Shown in pieces: positions 33,745 to 42,978 of a stretch of DNA of 64,000 bases; within the stretch, counting starts at the first letter, position 1; every line of letters starts with the position of its first letter. Location of the stretch: positions 930,001 to 994,000 of the forward strand of contig NZ_LIRF01000008.1 of the NCBI RefSeq assembly GCF_001297705.1, in the 5' to 3' direction. Made by a program: the position numbers and the translations under genes. The DNA comes from Chryseobacterium sp. ERMR1:04. GTDB taxonomy: Bacteria > Bacteroidota > Bacteroidia > Flavobacteriales > Weeksellaceae. The notes beneath the pieces were generated by a model. It was not told the DNA's origin. It searched no databases and saw only the letters and a list, made by a program, of their open reading frames with translations.

Positions 33745-35154
33745 TTACAATGTTTTTGATTGACAAACGAAGTCTGAAGTGGGGAATTTCTCTGTTTTTT
33801 TGATTCCGTTATATCCGCCTTCTATTTCGGTGAAATTTCTGATTCCGTGAGAGTTAAGAATGCTTGCTGCGATCATACTTCTATAGCCTCCCGCACAGTG
33901 AATAAAGAAATGTTCAGAATCATCAATAGTACTTACCCAATCACTGATGGTATCCAATGGTTTGTTATAAGCGTTGTCAATATGTTCCGCAGAATATTCT
34001 CCTAGTTTTCTTACATCAATAACTTTGGTGTCTTCAGTAAATTGTTCTGCAAATTCGGAAGGTGAAATTCTTTTTACTTCATCCATTTCTTTGCCTGAAT
34101 TTTTCCAAGAATCAAAACCTCCCTGTAAATATCCTACCACATTATCAAAACCAACTCTGCTTAATCTTGTAATAACTTCCTCTTCCATTCCTTCGTCGGT
34201 CACTAATAATAAAGGATGCTTTACATCTACGATCAGCGTTCCAACCCAAGGGGCAAAATCTCCTTTTAATCCGATATTGATAGAGTTTGGAATAAATCCT
34301 TTTTGGAAATCAGCAGGCCCTCTTGTATCTAAGATCAAAGCTCCGGTTTCTTCTGCAAAGTTTTCGAAATCTTCAACAGAAACAGGATTTAATCCTTTAT
34401 CCATAACGACATCAAGGCTTTCGTAACCTCCTTTGTTTAAAGCCACGTTCATTCCGAAGTATTTAGGTGGAGCTGTTAATCCATCTAAAACCTCTCTGAT
34501 GAATGATTCTTTATCGGGTTGATTTAATGCGTAATTGGTTTTTCTTTGATTTCCCAAGATATCAACAGTTTCTTTCTGCATATTCTTTCCACACGCTGAA
34601 CCTGCTCCATGAGCCGGATAAACCGTAATACTATCGTCTAAAGGAAGTATTTTGCTGTGTAAACTTTCGTATAATATTCCTGCAAGGTCTTCTTGGGTAA
34701 GATTGGTTGCTTTTTGAGCAAGGTCGGGTCTTCCCACGTCTCCTAAAAACAATGTGTCTCCTGTAAAAATGGCTGTTTCAACACCATTTTCATCAATGAG
34801 AAGATAGGTGGTACTTTCCATGGTATGACCTGGAGTGTGCAAAGCCTTTATTTTTACTTTTCCTATTTCAAAAATCTGATCGTCTTCTGCAATAATGGCT
34901 TCAAAATCAGGGTTTGCGGTTGGTCCGTAAACAATAGGCGCTCCTGTTTTCTTACTTAAATCCAGGTGTCCTGAAACGAAATCTGCGTGAAAATGGGTCT
35001 CAAAAATATATTTTAAAGTTACATTGTCTTTTTCCAGGCGATCCAAATAAGGTTTTACTTCTCTTAGAGGATCTATAATTACAGCTTCATTTTCTGATAC
35101 TATATAATATGCTCCTTGAGCCAGGCAGCCTGTATATATTTGTTCAACTTTCAT
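33745..35154 (-). CDS. MBL-fold hydrolase with two rhodanese domains (persulfide dioxygenase-like)
   Basis: A 469-residue protein. An N-terminal metallo-beta-lactamase domain (about 1-235) has THFHAD (His54, His56, Asp58, His63), 'HTPGHTMEST' and 'GDTLFLGDVGRPDLA', the ETHE1/persulfide dioxygenase pattern with one iron. Two rhodanese domains follow: the first (260-350) has 'LLLVTDEG' where the catalytic Cys should be and so is inactive, while the second has CAGGYRS with the Cys. It would oxidise glutathione persulfide to sulfite. First gene of the sulfur operon. Confidence 0.88.
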   Translation of the reverse strand: MKVEQIYTGCLAQGAYYIVSENEAVIIDPLREVKPYLDRLEKDNVTLKYIFETHFHADFVSGHLDLSKKTGAPIVYGPTANPDFEAIIAEDDQIFEIGKVKIKALHTPGHTMESTTYLLIDENGVETAIFTGDTLFLGDVGRPDLAQKATNLTQEDLAGILYESLHSKILPLDDSITVYPAHGAGSACGKNMQKETVDILGNQRKTNYALNQPDKESFIREVLDGLTAPPKYFGMNVALNKGGYESLDVVMDKGLNPVSVEDFENFAEETGALILDTRGPADFQKGFIPNSINIGLKGDFAPWVGTLIVDVKHPLLLVTDEGMEEEVITRLSRVGFDNVVGYLQGGFDSWKNSGKEMDEVKRISPSEFAEQFTEDTKVIDVRKLGEYSAEHIDNAYNKPLDTISDWVSTIDDSEHFFIHCAGGYRSMIAASILNSHGIRNFTEIEGGYNGIKKTEKFPTSDFVCQSKTL

Positions 35155-35272
35155 CTTATTTCTTTAACAATTTTGTTGTTATTATTCAATCTACAAAAAT
35201 CGTGTTTTATTTTTTAAAAATGGGTTAAAATAAAATATCGATACTCATAGAGTAAATCTATAAAGTTTTTAT

Positions 35273-36331
35273 TTATTCTAATTTATAAAAGATCTTGTAG
35301 AAAATTTCATTCGTGTCTTCAGAGATATTTTTATCTATTTTAAACTGAATGTAATTTTCTTGTTGAGATTCTCCTTCGGGATAATTGATGATTTTATGGA
35401 ATTTTTCATAAATATGATCTTTTATTTTTCCGTTATCGGCTATTCTTATCATTTCATTGAAATACTTTTGGGTATCGCCGTGAAGTTTCCAGTTTTTTTG
35501 ATAAGCTTTATAAAAATCAATCATTCTTTCGGTGGCATACACTTCGGAATCTATTTGCATATCGTTAAAACCGGTCAAAAGTTCTTTTTTATCTAAATGA
35601 CTTTCTATCCATTCTATTTTGGCCTCTGCAGCAGCAATGGTAGCATTCATCATCATTGTGTCTCTTCTTATAACAGGTGAAAGAACCGTATCGGGAGCTT
35701 CTTGGATAGGTAAAGGTTTTATTGAAGCGATATTTAATACTCCAAAATAGTTTTCAGCTTTCTCTTTAAGTCCGGCTAATTGATCATCTGTCATATCATC
35801 ACTGGAAACTCTTATTTTGAAACCCCAGCCTCCACATTCATAAATAGCCAGGAGAGATTTTTTATCAACATATTTAACGCCTTTAAAAAAATCGGGTTGC
35901 CCTAACGTATTATTAAAGATTGAGTATATATAGTTAACCTTCAGGTTTTCATTGGAAGTATTTCCGAATAAAGGTTTTAGATTAACGCCTTTATTTGAGT
36001 TTTGATTAATGGCATATTGGTATGAATAAAATTCGTCTCTGAGTTGTTGATTATCCAATTCTTTTTTAGGATAAATGTAAAGAGTCAAGACTGTTTTTAT
36101 TTTTTTAGTTTTCTGTTGAACATAGCTTATGGCTACATTTTGATTTTGCAGATCATACGAAACTACCTCTTCTCTTTGAAAGCCCGACCATAATAAAGGG
36201 AAAATAGTTTTTGTAAATGGATGGGTGTAATCTTCTTTTACAGGTAAATTAACGGGTTGCTTTCTTTGTTGGGAAAAAACCGTAATGAAAAAGAAGGATA
36301 AAATAAAGAGTAAATTTTTCTTAATGATCAT
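35273..36331 (-). CDS. uncharacterised secreted protein
   Basis: A 352-residue protein with a signal peptide (about residues 1-20, ending VFSQQ), so exported. 'VKYVDKKSLLAIYECGGWGF' and the helical second half rich in Asp, Lys and Tyr ('ERMIDFYKAYQKNWKLHG') are visible. No family motif is recognised. It lies alone between the sulfur operon and the divergent HerA-like gene. Confidence 0.7.
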   Translation of the reverse strand: MIIKKNLLFILSFFFITVFSQQRKQPVNLPVKEDYTHPFTKTIFPLLWSGFQREEVVSYDLQNQNVAISYVQQKTKKIKTVLTLYIYPKKELDNQQLRDEFYSYQYAINQNSNKGVNLKPLFGNTSNENLKVNYIYSIFNNTLGQPDFFKGVKYVDKKSLLAIYECGGWGFKIRVSSDDMTDDQLAGLKEKAENYFGVLNIASIKPLPIQEAPDTVLSPVIRRDTMMMNATIAAAEAKIEWIESHLDKKELLTGFNDMQIDSEVYATERMIDFYKAYQKNWKLHGDTQKYFNEMIRIADNGKIKDHIYEKFHKIINYPEGESQQENYIQFKIDKNISEDTNEIFYKIFYKLE

Positions 36332-36471
36332 GGTGTGTTAGAATGTTGTATTTTCATATACTAAATTACGGAAAATTTATAGAAATTGAAAGGTGAACTT
36401 AATCATGAATATTCTTTAGATGATTAAATGTTTATAAAAAATTTTATATTTATAAAGTTAAAAAAGATCAA

Positions 36472-37998
36472 ATGGCAGATAAGGCAAAATTTATTGAAGA
36501 TTTAAATGCAAAATATACTCCTAAAGGAGAACATATTATACTAGGAAAAGGAATGCTGGATGGCGAAGTAGTGCCGGAAGTAAACGTAAGTATTCCTTTA
36601 AAAACAATCAACAGACATGGGCTTATTGCCGGTGCTACGGGGACGGGTAAAACCAAAACGTTACAGGTTTTTGCAGAGCAGCTTTCTCACGCAGGAGTTC
36701 CTTCTTTGGTATTGGATATTAAAGGAGATTTTTCTGGAATTGCAGAGGCTGGCCAGATGAATGCTATTATTGAAGAAAGATATGCTAAAACGCAGCTTCC
36801 ATATAATCCACAAGCATTTCCGGTAGAATTAATGACGATTTCTGGTGGAAAAGGAGTGAAATTAAGAGCTACGGTTACAGAATTCGGCCCTGTTTTATTA
36901 AGTAAAATTTTAGAATTGAATGATACTCAGCAAAGTATCATGTCTATTGTTTTTAAATATTGTGATGACAAAGGATTGCCTTTGATTGATCTTAAGGATC
37001 TTAAAAAAGTACTGCAATATGTAACAGATAATGCACAAGGAAAAGCTGAGCTGGCATCCAACTACGGTTCTATTGCTTCTGCTTCTTTGGGGGCTATTTT
37101 AAGATCAATAGTCGCTTTAGAACAGCAGGGAGCAGGAGATTTCTTTGGGGAACTTAGTTTTGATGTTCATGATTTGCTTGAAACCAGAGATGGAAAAGGC
37201 GTCGTGAATATTTTACGAGTAGCAGATATTCAAAGTAAGCCGCAATTGTTCTCTACTTTTATGCTTTCTCTTTTTGCTGAAATTTATATGACTTTTCCGG
37301 AAGAAGGAGACAGCGGAAAACCGAAATTAGTTTTATTTATTGACGAGGCTCACTTAATGTTTGACGAATCTTCAAAAGCATTGCTTTCGCAGATTGAAAC
37401 GATGGTGAAATTAATTCGTTCTAAAGGAGTTGGTATTTATTTTATTACTCAAATTCCGGGCGATGTTCCAGAAAGTGTGCTTTCTCAGTTGGGGCTGAAG
37501 ATCCAACATGCGCTAAGAGGTTTTACGGCAAAAGATAAAAAAGAGATATCTAAAGCAGTTGAAAATTATCCGACAACGGAATTTTACGATGCGTCAAATT
37601 TAATTCAGAATCTAGGAATCGGGGAGGCTTTTATTACGGCTTTAGACGAGAAAGGAATTCCTACACCGTTGGTTCATACGTATTTAATTTCCCCGGAATC
37701 CAGAATGGACGTTTTAAATGATGCTGAAGTTTCAGATCTGGTAAACAAATCTGCTTTAGTAGCTAAATATCAGGAAGATATTGATAGAGAATCTGCTTAC
37801 GAAATGTTAACCACGAGAATGGAACAGGCGGCACAAAATTCTACGCCAACCCAAAAATCGAGACCTGTAAAAGAAGAGCCGGGAATGTTTGAGCAAGTTT
37901 TGAAAAGCCAAGCGGGAAGAACGTTTACAAGTACTCTGATGCGTGAAGGAGCAAAAGCGATCTTAGGAATGTTTGGATTGGGAGGAAGAAAAAGATAA
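36472..37998 (+). CDS. HerA-like ATPase (DUF853 family)
   Basis: A 508-residue P-loop ATPase. Walker A is GATGTGKT (54-61) and Walker B 'KLVLFIDEAHLMF'; 'IKLIRSKGVGIYFITQIPGDV'-type sequence follows as in the HerA/FtsK group. DUF853 proteins are thought to be DNA-translocating hexamers but their partner is unknown; no nuclease NurA is next to it. The last 60 residues (QAAQNSTPTQKSRPVKEEPG, then a hydrophobic 'AKAILGMFGLGGRKR') are variable. Single gene. Confidence 0.88.
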   Translation: MADKAKFIEDLNAKYTPKGEHIILGKGMLDGEVVPEVNVSIPLKTINRHGLIAGATGTGKTKTLQVFAEQLSHAGVPSLVLDIKGDFSGIAEAGQMNAIIEERYAKTQLPYNPQAFPVELMTISGGKGVKLRATVTEFGPVLLSKILELNDTQQSIMSIVFKYCDDKGLPLIDLKDLKKVLQYVTDNAQGKAELASNYGSIASASLGAILRSIVALEQQGAGDFFGELSFDVHDLLETRDGKGVVNILRVADIQSKPQLFSTFMLSLFAEIYMTFPEEGDSGKPKLVLFIDEAHLMFDESSKALLSQIETMVKLIRSKGVGIYFITQIPGDVPESVLSQLGLKIQHALRGFTAKDKKEISKAVENYPTTEFYDASNLIQNLGIGEAFITALDEKGIPTPLVHTYLISPESRMDVLNDAEVSDLVNKSALVAKYQEDIDRESAYEMLTTRMEQAAQNSTPTQKSRPVKEEPGMFEQVLKSQAGRTFTSTLMREGAKAILGMFGLGGRKR

Positions 37999-38346
37999 GA
38001 ATAATTTGGGATGAATTATCATTAAAGATATCGTCAATTTATTTCATTGAGTAAGTAATTTCCAATTCAATTATGGAGAGTTTAAACTCAAGATGTACTT
38101 TTTTTGATATAATTTTTGTTAATTTAGCAGGACTGCCTTTATTTATCAATACAAATTGGGTGTTTTAGCTGTTTGAAAGATTGATTTGACGGATGAATCT
38201 GAATAATAATCAAGAAAATGAGCTACAACCATTTTGTACGCGTTGGCATAGGTTATGTACTTCGTACAGTATCATATTGTAAGTATTTTAATGGGGCAGG
38301 AATTATTAATATTAATCATAAAAATTAGCTGTAAAGCAAAATTGTA
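37999..38346. other. 348-base stretch without a supported gene
   Basis: Only a 31-codon spurious-looking ORF (38073-38168, plus strand) and a short inverted repeat TTGTACG...CGTACAG (about 38235-38273) are seen. No TAnnTTTG box with a matching -33 is apparent before the exonuclease gene. Confidence 0.5.
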
Positions 38347-39570
38347 ATGTATTCAATAATAGATATAGAAAGTAATGGTGCAGGTTACAGAAAAGAATGC
38401 ATTATAGATATTGCGATCTACCGTTATGATGGACATAAAATTGTTGATCAATTTATTTCTTTAGTAGACCCTGAAGGAGATATTACTCCTTTTGTTCAGA
38501 AATTGACGAATATCACCCCAAAAATGGTGAAAACGGCCCCGAAATTCCATGAAATTGCAAAAAGAGTGATAGAAATCACTCAAAATACAACCTTGGTAGG
38601 GCATAATATAGATTTCGATTACAGAATGCTGCGCCAGTCGTTTGCAAGGTTGGGGTATGATTTTAAAATCAATACCTTAGATACCATTCCTTTGGCTAAA
38701 AAACTCATTCCTGATGAAGCAAGTTATTCATTAGGAAAATTGGTTAGGTCTTTAGGAATTCCTCTAACAAACCCTCACAGAGCAGAAGGTGACGCGCGAG
38801 CTACTTTAGAATTGTTTAAACTTTTGGTGTCAAAAGATATTAAAAATGAGATCATTCAGGAGCATCACGAGGAAGCAAATGCTAAAACGTACATCAATAA
38901 AATTAAGCAGCTAACGCAAGATCTTCCAAGTGAGAGAGGGTTTGTATATTTTCAAAATGAAGAAGGAAAAATTATTTTTTCCGACTATGTGCAGGACATT
39001 AATAAGTTCTCTAAGAAAGTTTTTAATTCCAAATCTAAAAGATGGGAAGAAATTCAGTTGGGGGTTACTCAGATTAATTTTGAGCTTACAGGAACAGATA
39101 TCATTGCCAAGCTGATACTGAATTCAAAAAATATCAAAAGAAGAGAAGTATATCCTTTCGGACTTTATTTTAGAAATAATAAATATATTGTTGAAAAGAA
39201 TAAACTCAATAAGCTAGAAAAACCAATTCTGAAGTTCAAGTCTTTCACTCAGGGCACAAAAGCAGTTCAGTTTATTGGCGCGTTTGAAGAGTATAATGAT
39301 ATTAATGTCTTTAAAAAGAAAATAGAGTTCAAGAAAAGAAACGAACTTTGGCTAGGGCAAGGAAGAAAATTAGGGGAGAAGTTATTCTTAATTATCGAAA
39401 ACGGAAAAGTTGTTTCCTACGGTTTTTACGAGCTTTTCACTCAAATTCAAACGTTGAGCATGATCTCTAAATTAAAAATAGATCTGCCATTATCATCGGT
39501 AGATTTACATAACGATTTGCAGCTGGCGTTACTTCGTGGAGATTTTGAAACCTTACCATTACCCAAGTAA
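38347..39570 (+). CDS. DnaQ-type exonuclease with a degenerate GIY-YIG-like part
   Basis: A 407-residue protein. The N-terminal 170 residues are a DEDDh 3'-5' exonuclease: Asp6 and Glu8 (DIESNG), Asp89 (GHNIDFDYRML), His144 and Asp149 (HRAEGDARATLELF). Residues 190-290 resemble the UvrC-like GIY-YIG part usual in Bacteroidetes versions of this protein ('LPSERGFVYFQNEEGKII'), but the YIG is FSD, the following Arg is missing, and the catalytic Glu position appears to be Asn. The nuclease of this second part is therefore probably dead. The C-terminal 120 residues are unassigned. Confidence 0.8.
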   Translation: MYSIIDIESNGAGYRKECIIDIAIYRYDGHKIVDQFISLVDPEGDITPFVQKLTNITPKMVKTAPKFHEIAKRVIEITQNTTLVGHNIDFDYRMLRQSFARLGYDFKINTLDTIPLAKKLIPDEASYSLGKLVRSLGIPLTNPHRAEGDARATLELFKLLVSKDIKNEIIQEHHEEANAKTYINKIKQLTQDLPSERGFVYFQNEEGKIIFSDYVQDINKFSKKVFNSKSKRWEEIQLGVTQINFELTGTDIIAKLILNSKNIKRREVYPFGLYFRNNKYIVEKNKLNKLEKPILKFKSFTQGTKAVQFIGAFEEYNDINVFKKKIEFKKRNELWLGQGRKLGEKLFLIIENGKVVSYGFYELFTQIQTLSMISKLKIDLPLSSVDLHNDLQLALLRGDFETLPLPK

Positions 39571-39651
39571 AAGAACGTTTTAAAAGCGTAGGAATTGTTA
39601 TCAAGAAGGAAACGCTTTGCAAACAATTTTCTCAAACTAAAAAAGAATTAG

Positions 39652-39659
39652 TATTTTTG
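39652..39659 (+). promoter_or_regulatory. -7 box of the lysA leader
   Basis: TATTTTTG (TAnnTTTG) lies 20 bases before the leader ORF. No clear -33 TTG at the usual distance. Confidence 0.5.
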
Positions 39660-39678
39660 TAAAAAATAAAACGAAGCA

Positions 39679-39750
39679 ATGCAAAATTTTAAACAAAAAA
39701 GAACTGGAAAAAAGGGAGCCGTAAGGTTTTCTAAGGTTTGGAATATTTAA
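39679..39750 (+). CDS. Lys-rich leader peptide before lysA
   Basis: A 23-codon ORF (24 with the stop): MQNFKQKRTGKKGAVRFSK and four more residues. Five codons are Lys (positions 5, 7, 11, 12 and 19) and two are Arg. The stop codon is directly against the first arm of an antiterminator-like hairpin. It is separated from lysA by a terminator, and a -7 box precedes it. No protein function is implied; it is proposed to be a sensor of charged tRNA-Lys by ribosome position. Its Lys content is only modestly above that of a typical AT-rich genome, so conservation is needed for certainty. Confidence 0.6.
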   Translation: MQNFKQKRTGKKGAVRFSKVWNI

Positions 39751-39792
39751 AAGAGTTGTCTTGCATAAAAATAATTATTGCGGCAGACTCTT
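39751..39792 (+). promoter_or_regulatory. antiterminator-like hairpin A before lysA
   Basis: 39751-39765 (AAGAGTTGTCTTGCA) pairs with 39779-39792 (ending GCAGACTCTT) in about 13 bp with small bulges. It uses the bases 39782-39792 that form the left arm of hairpin B, so A and B cannot coexist. Confidence 0.6.
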
Positions 39793-39815
39793 TTTCGGAA
39801 GGATCTGCCCTTTTT
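39782..39815 (+). terminator. terminator-like hairpin B before lysA
   Basis: GGCAGA (39782-39787) pairs with TCTGCC (39804-39809), and TCTTT with AAGGA inside after one bulged C; it is followed by CTTTTT. It is in front of lysA rather than behind a gene. Confidence 0.65.
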
Positions 39816-39831
39816 ATGTTAAAATGAAATT

Positions 39832-41031
39832 ATGAATTCAAAAGAGTTATTAAAGATTGCCAATGAGTTTGGCACACCGGTGTACGTTTACGACGCAGAA
39901 TCTATCAAAATTCAATACGAAAAACTTACATCGTCTTTTTTAAAACACACAAGGTTCTTCTATGCAGCGAAGGCGTTGACAAATATCAACATCCTGAAGT
40001 ACGTCAAGAACTTGGGTGCTTCTTTGGATTGTGTATCAATTAATGAAGTAAAGCTTGGTTTAAAAGTAGGGTTTACTAAAGACAGAATATTATTCACTCC
40101 AAACTGTGTTGATTTAGCTGAAATTGAAGAAGCAATGACACATGGCGTACATATTAATATTGATAATATTTCTACGCTTGAGCAATTTGGAAACAAATAC
40201 GGGAATACCTACCCAATCCTTGTAAGAATCAACCCCCATATTTTCGCGGGAGGAAACTATAAAATTTCAACGGGACATATCGATAGCAAATTTGGTATTT
40301 CTATTCACCAGGTTCGTCACATCGAAAGAGTGATGAAAAGTACAAACCTGAATGTGGAAGGTCTTCACATGCATACAGGAAGCGAGATCAAAGATCCTGA
40401 TGTTTTCCTACAAGCATTAGATATTATGCTGGAACTTTCTGAGCATTTCCCAAACCTGAAATATTTGGATATGGGAAGTGGTTTCAAAATCCCTTACCAA
40501 GACAGCGAAGAAGAAACTGATGTGAAAACATTAGGTAAAAAAGTGGAAAAAGTAATTGCTGAGTTTTCAAAATCTACAGGAAAGAAATTTGAACTATGGT
40601 TTGAACCAGGGAAATTCTTGGTTGGAAAAAGCGGATATCTTTTAGTGAAAGCAAATGTGATCAAGCAAACAACAGCAACAGTTTTTGTGGGCGTTAATTC
40701 AGGGTTTAACCACTTAATTCGTCCAATGTTTTACGATTCTTACCACGCGATTGAAAATTTATCTAATCCCAAAGGAGCAGAAAGAATTTACACTGTAGTT
40801 GGAAACATTTGTGAGACAGATACTTTCGCTTGGGATAGAAAACTAAACGAAGTAAGAGAAGGTGATATTTTAGCGTTCCATAATGCGGGAGCGTACGGTT
40901 TTGAAATGAGTTCAAACTTTAATTCAAGACTAAAACCTGCTGAAGTGTTGTTCTTAGATGGAAAAGCTCTTCTAATTCGTAAAAGAGATGAGTTTGATGA
41001 TCTATTAAGAAATCAGATTGAAGTAATTTAA
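39832..41031 (+). CDS. lysA: diaminopimelate decarboxylase LysA
   Basis: A 399-residue fold-type III PLP enzyme for the last step of lysine synthesis, removing CO2 from meso-diaminopimelate. The PLP lysine is Lys47 (FFYAAKALTN). 'HMHTGSEI', 'LDMGSGFKIPY', 'WFEPGKFLV' and the substrate Cys in 'VGNICETDTFAWD' are all in place. Length is normal. A leader ORF and two competing hairpins lie between its promoter and the start codon, so lysine-responsive attenuation is likely. It is a single gene with its own terminator. Confidence 0.96.
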   Translation: MNSKELLKIANEFGTPVYVYDAESIKIQYEKLTSSFLKHTRFFYAAKALTNINILKYVKNLGASLDCVSINEVKLGLKVGFTKDRILFTPNCVDLAEIEEAMTHGVHINIDNISTLEQFGNKYGNTYPILVRINPHIFAGGNYKISTGHIDSKFGISIHQVRHIERVMKSTNLNVEGLHMHTGSEIKDPDVFLQALDIMLELSEHFPNLKYLDMGSGFKIPYQDSEEETDVKTLGKKVEKVIAEFSKSTGKKFELWFEPGKFLVGKSGYLLVKANVIKQTTATVFVGVNSGFNHLIRPMFYDSYHAIENLSNPKGAERIYTVVGNICETDTFAWDRKLNEVREGDILAFHNAGAYGFEMSSNFNSRLKPAEVLFLDGKALLIRKRDEFDDLLRNQIEVI

Positions 41032-41044
41032 ATTAAAATATACC

Positions 41045-41075
41045 TACTCCGCAAGAAATTGCGGAGTATTTTTTT
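41045..41075 (+). terminator. lysA terminator
   Basis: TACTCCGCAA, loop GAAA, TTGCGGAGTA, followed by a seven-T run. Confidence 0.85.
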
Positions 41076-41143
41076 AGGCCTATTGCAGGATATTCTAATA
41101 AAACTTTAACATTGGGTTGCGGTGAAAATCCTAAATTATTAGT

Positions 41144-41151
41144 TAAATTTG
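41144..41151 (+). promoter_or_regulatory. -7 box of the PoxB-like gene
   Basis: TAAATTTG, with TTG 24 bases upstream (41117-41119). The 5' leader would be about 90 bases; nothing structured is evident in it. Confidence 0.45.
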
Positions 41152-41244
41152 GTAGAGGTCAATCTTTAAACAAGAAAACAATCTTAACTGATCTGTACCA
41201 TTTCTGGATTTCTAATTAGAAAAATAACCACCAAAAATATAATT

Positions 41245-42978
41245 ATGGCTAAAAATATAGCTGAGCAAATTGTTGAAATGCTCGAAAAAGCAAATGTGAA
41301 AAGAATTTATGCCGTAACAGGCGATAGTCTTAATCATTTAAATATCGCCGTTAAAAAAAGCAGTATTGAATGGATTCATGTAAGACATGAGGAAGTGGGT
41401 GCGTATGCAGCAGCAGCGGAAGCGGAGCTTGATGGTTTTGCAGTTTGTGCAGGAAGTTGTGGCCCGGGACACGTTCATTTGATTAATGGAGTATATGAAG
41501 CGCACCGGTCTCATATTCCAATGTTGGTGATTGCCTCTACCATTCCGAGTGAAGAGATGGGGATGGATTATTTCCAGGAAACGAATACCATAAAATTGTT
41601 TGATGATTGTAGCTATTACAACCAAATGATCACAAGACCAGAGCAGGTACAAAGAACGATGCAGACGGCCATTCAACATGCGATTTCTAAAAAAGGAGTT
41701 GCGGTAATTGGCCTTCCGGGAGATGTTTCCGAATTGGATGCTGAAGAAGCTACCACTTCCAATCAGATATTTAAAACAAATCCTATTATCCGACCTTCTG
41801 ATGAAGAATTGAATCAGCTGGCAAATTTGATTAATGAAAGCGGAAAAGTAACGATCTATTGTGGAATTGGGGCAGAAAATGCCAATGCTGAAGTCGTAGA
41901 ACTTTCGAAATATTTAAAATCTCCCGTAGGATATTCTTTCCGTGGAAAAATGTCGATACAGCCTAATAATCCTAATGAAGTAGGGTTGACGGGTCTTTTA
42001 GGTTTTCCTTCTGCTTATCATGCCATGCATGAAGCAGACTTATTGCTTCTTTTGGGAACCGATTTTCCTTACCAAAAATTTATGCCTGTTAAAAATAAAA
42101 TCGTTCAAATTGATGAAAGTCCGGAACGATTGGGTAGAAGGGCTAAGTTGGAACTAGGTTTAACAGGTGATGTTAAAGAAACGATCAAGGCGTTATTACC
42201 TTTATTAAAAGAGAAAACAGACGTTAATTTCCTAAATCAACAGTTGGAGTTTTATGAAAAAGTAAAAGAGCAACAATTGATCTACGTGAAAGATGCGGGA
42301 AAAGAAGATGCTATTCAACCGGAATATGTAGCGCATACGTTAGATAGATTGGCGAAAAATGATGCTATTTTCACTGTAGATACAGGAATGTGCTGTGTTT
42401 GGGGTGCAAGATTCATTACAGGAACGGGCGAACGTAAAATGTTAGGATCATTCAACCATGGTTCTATGGCGAATGCAATGCCAATGGCTATTGGAGCGTC
42501 TTTAGCACATCCGAATCGACAGGTTATTGCGATGTGTGGTGATGGTGGATTATCGATGTTATTAGGAGATATGGCCACTATTTTTCAATATAAACTTCCT
42601 GTGAAATTGATTGTTTTTAACAACAGAGCACTGGGAATGGTAAAATTGGAAATGGAAGTCGGTGGGATGCCCGATAATGAGACCGATATGATTAATCCTG
42701 ATTTTGGAATGATCGCACAGGCAATGGGCTATCCTGGAAAAAATGTTCATCAACCGGAAGAAGTTGAGTCAGCTATTAATGAATGTCTGAATCACGACGG
42801 TCCTTATCTTTTAAATATTTTCACCAATCCTAATGCGTTGGCATTGCCTCCAAAAATTGAATTTGATCAGATCATCGGGATGACAAAATCGATGGCTCAG
42901 TTGATGCTGGGTGGTAAAATGGAAGAAGCTTTGGAAACAGTAAAAAGTAACTATAAACATATTAAAGAATTATTGTGA
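41245..42978 (+). CDS. thiamine-diphosphate enzyme, pyruvate oxidase/dehydrogenase (PoxB-like)
   Basis: A 577-residue ThDP-flavin enzyme. The catalytic Glu50 lies in VRHEEVGAYAAA and the diphosphate site in 'MCGDGGLSMLLGDM...FNNRALG'. It is most like pyruvate dehydrogenase (quinone), which turns pyruvate directly into acetate and CO2 at the membrane. The length fits, and the last 25 residues ('LMLGGKMEEALETVKSNYKH') resemble the membrane-activating tail of PoxB. It overlaps the MFS gene by four bases (ATGA). Acetolactate synthase or glyoxylate carboligase are less likely. Confidence 0.85.
   Translation: MAKNIAEQIVEMLEKANVKRIYAVTGDSLNHLNIAVKKSSIEWIHVRHEEVGAYAAAAEAELDGFAVCAGSCGPGHVHLINGVYEAHRSHIPMLVIASTIPSEEMGMDYFQETNTIKLFDDCSYYNQMITRPEQVQRTMQTAIQHAISKKGVAVIGLPGDVSELDAEEATTSNQIFKTNPIIRPSDEELNQLANLINESGKVTIYCGIGAENANAEVVELSKYLKSPVGYSFRGKMSIQPNNPNEVGLTGLLGFPSAYHAMHEADLLLLLGTDFPYQKFMPVKNKIVQIDESPERLGRRAKLELGLTGDVKETIKALLPLLKEKTDVNFLNQQLEFYEKVKEQQLIYVKDAGKEDAIQPEYVAHTLDRLAKNDAIFTVDTGMCCVWGARFITGTGERKMLGSFNHGSMANAMPMAIGASLAHPNRQVIAMCGDGGLSMLLGDMATIFQYKLPVKLIVFNNRALGMVKLEMEVGGMPDNETDMINPDFGMIAQAMGYPGKNVHQPEEVESAINECLNHDGPYLLNIFTNPNALALPPKIEFDQIIGMTKSMAQLMLGGKMEEALETVKSNYKHIKELL

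Noticed and set aside
38073..38168. 31-codon ORF in the gap before the exonuclease gene
   Set aside because: Hydrophobic and short, no promoter or terminator of its own, no conserved pattern.
39571..39831. L-box lysine riboswitch before lysA
   Set aside because: The leader is only about 165 bases and is explained by a short ORF and two hairpins; no multi-helix junction of the lysine riboswitch can be drawn.
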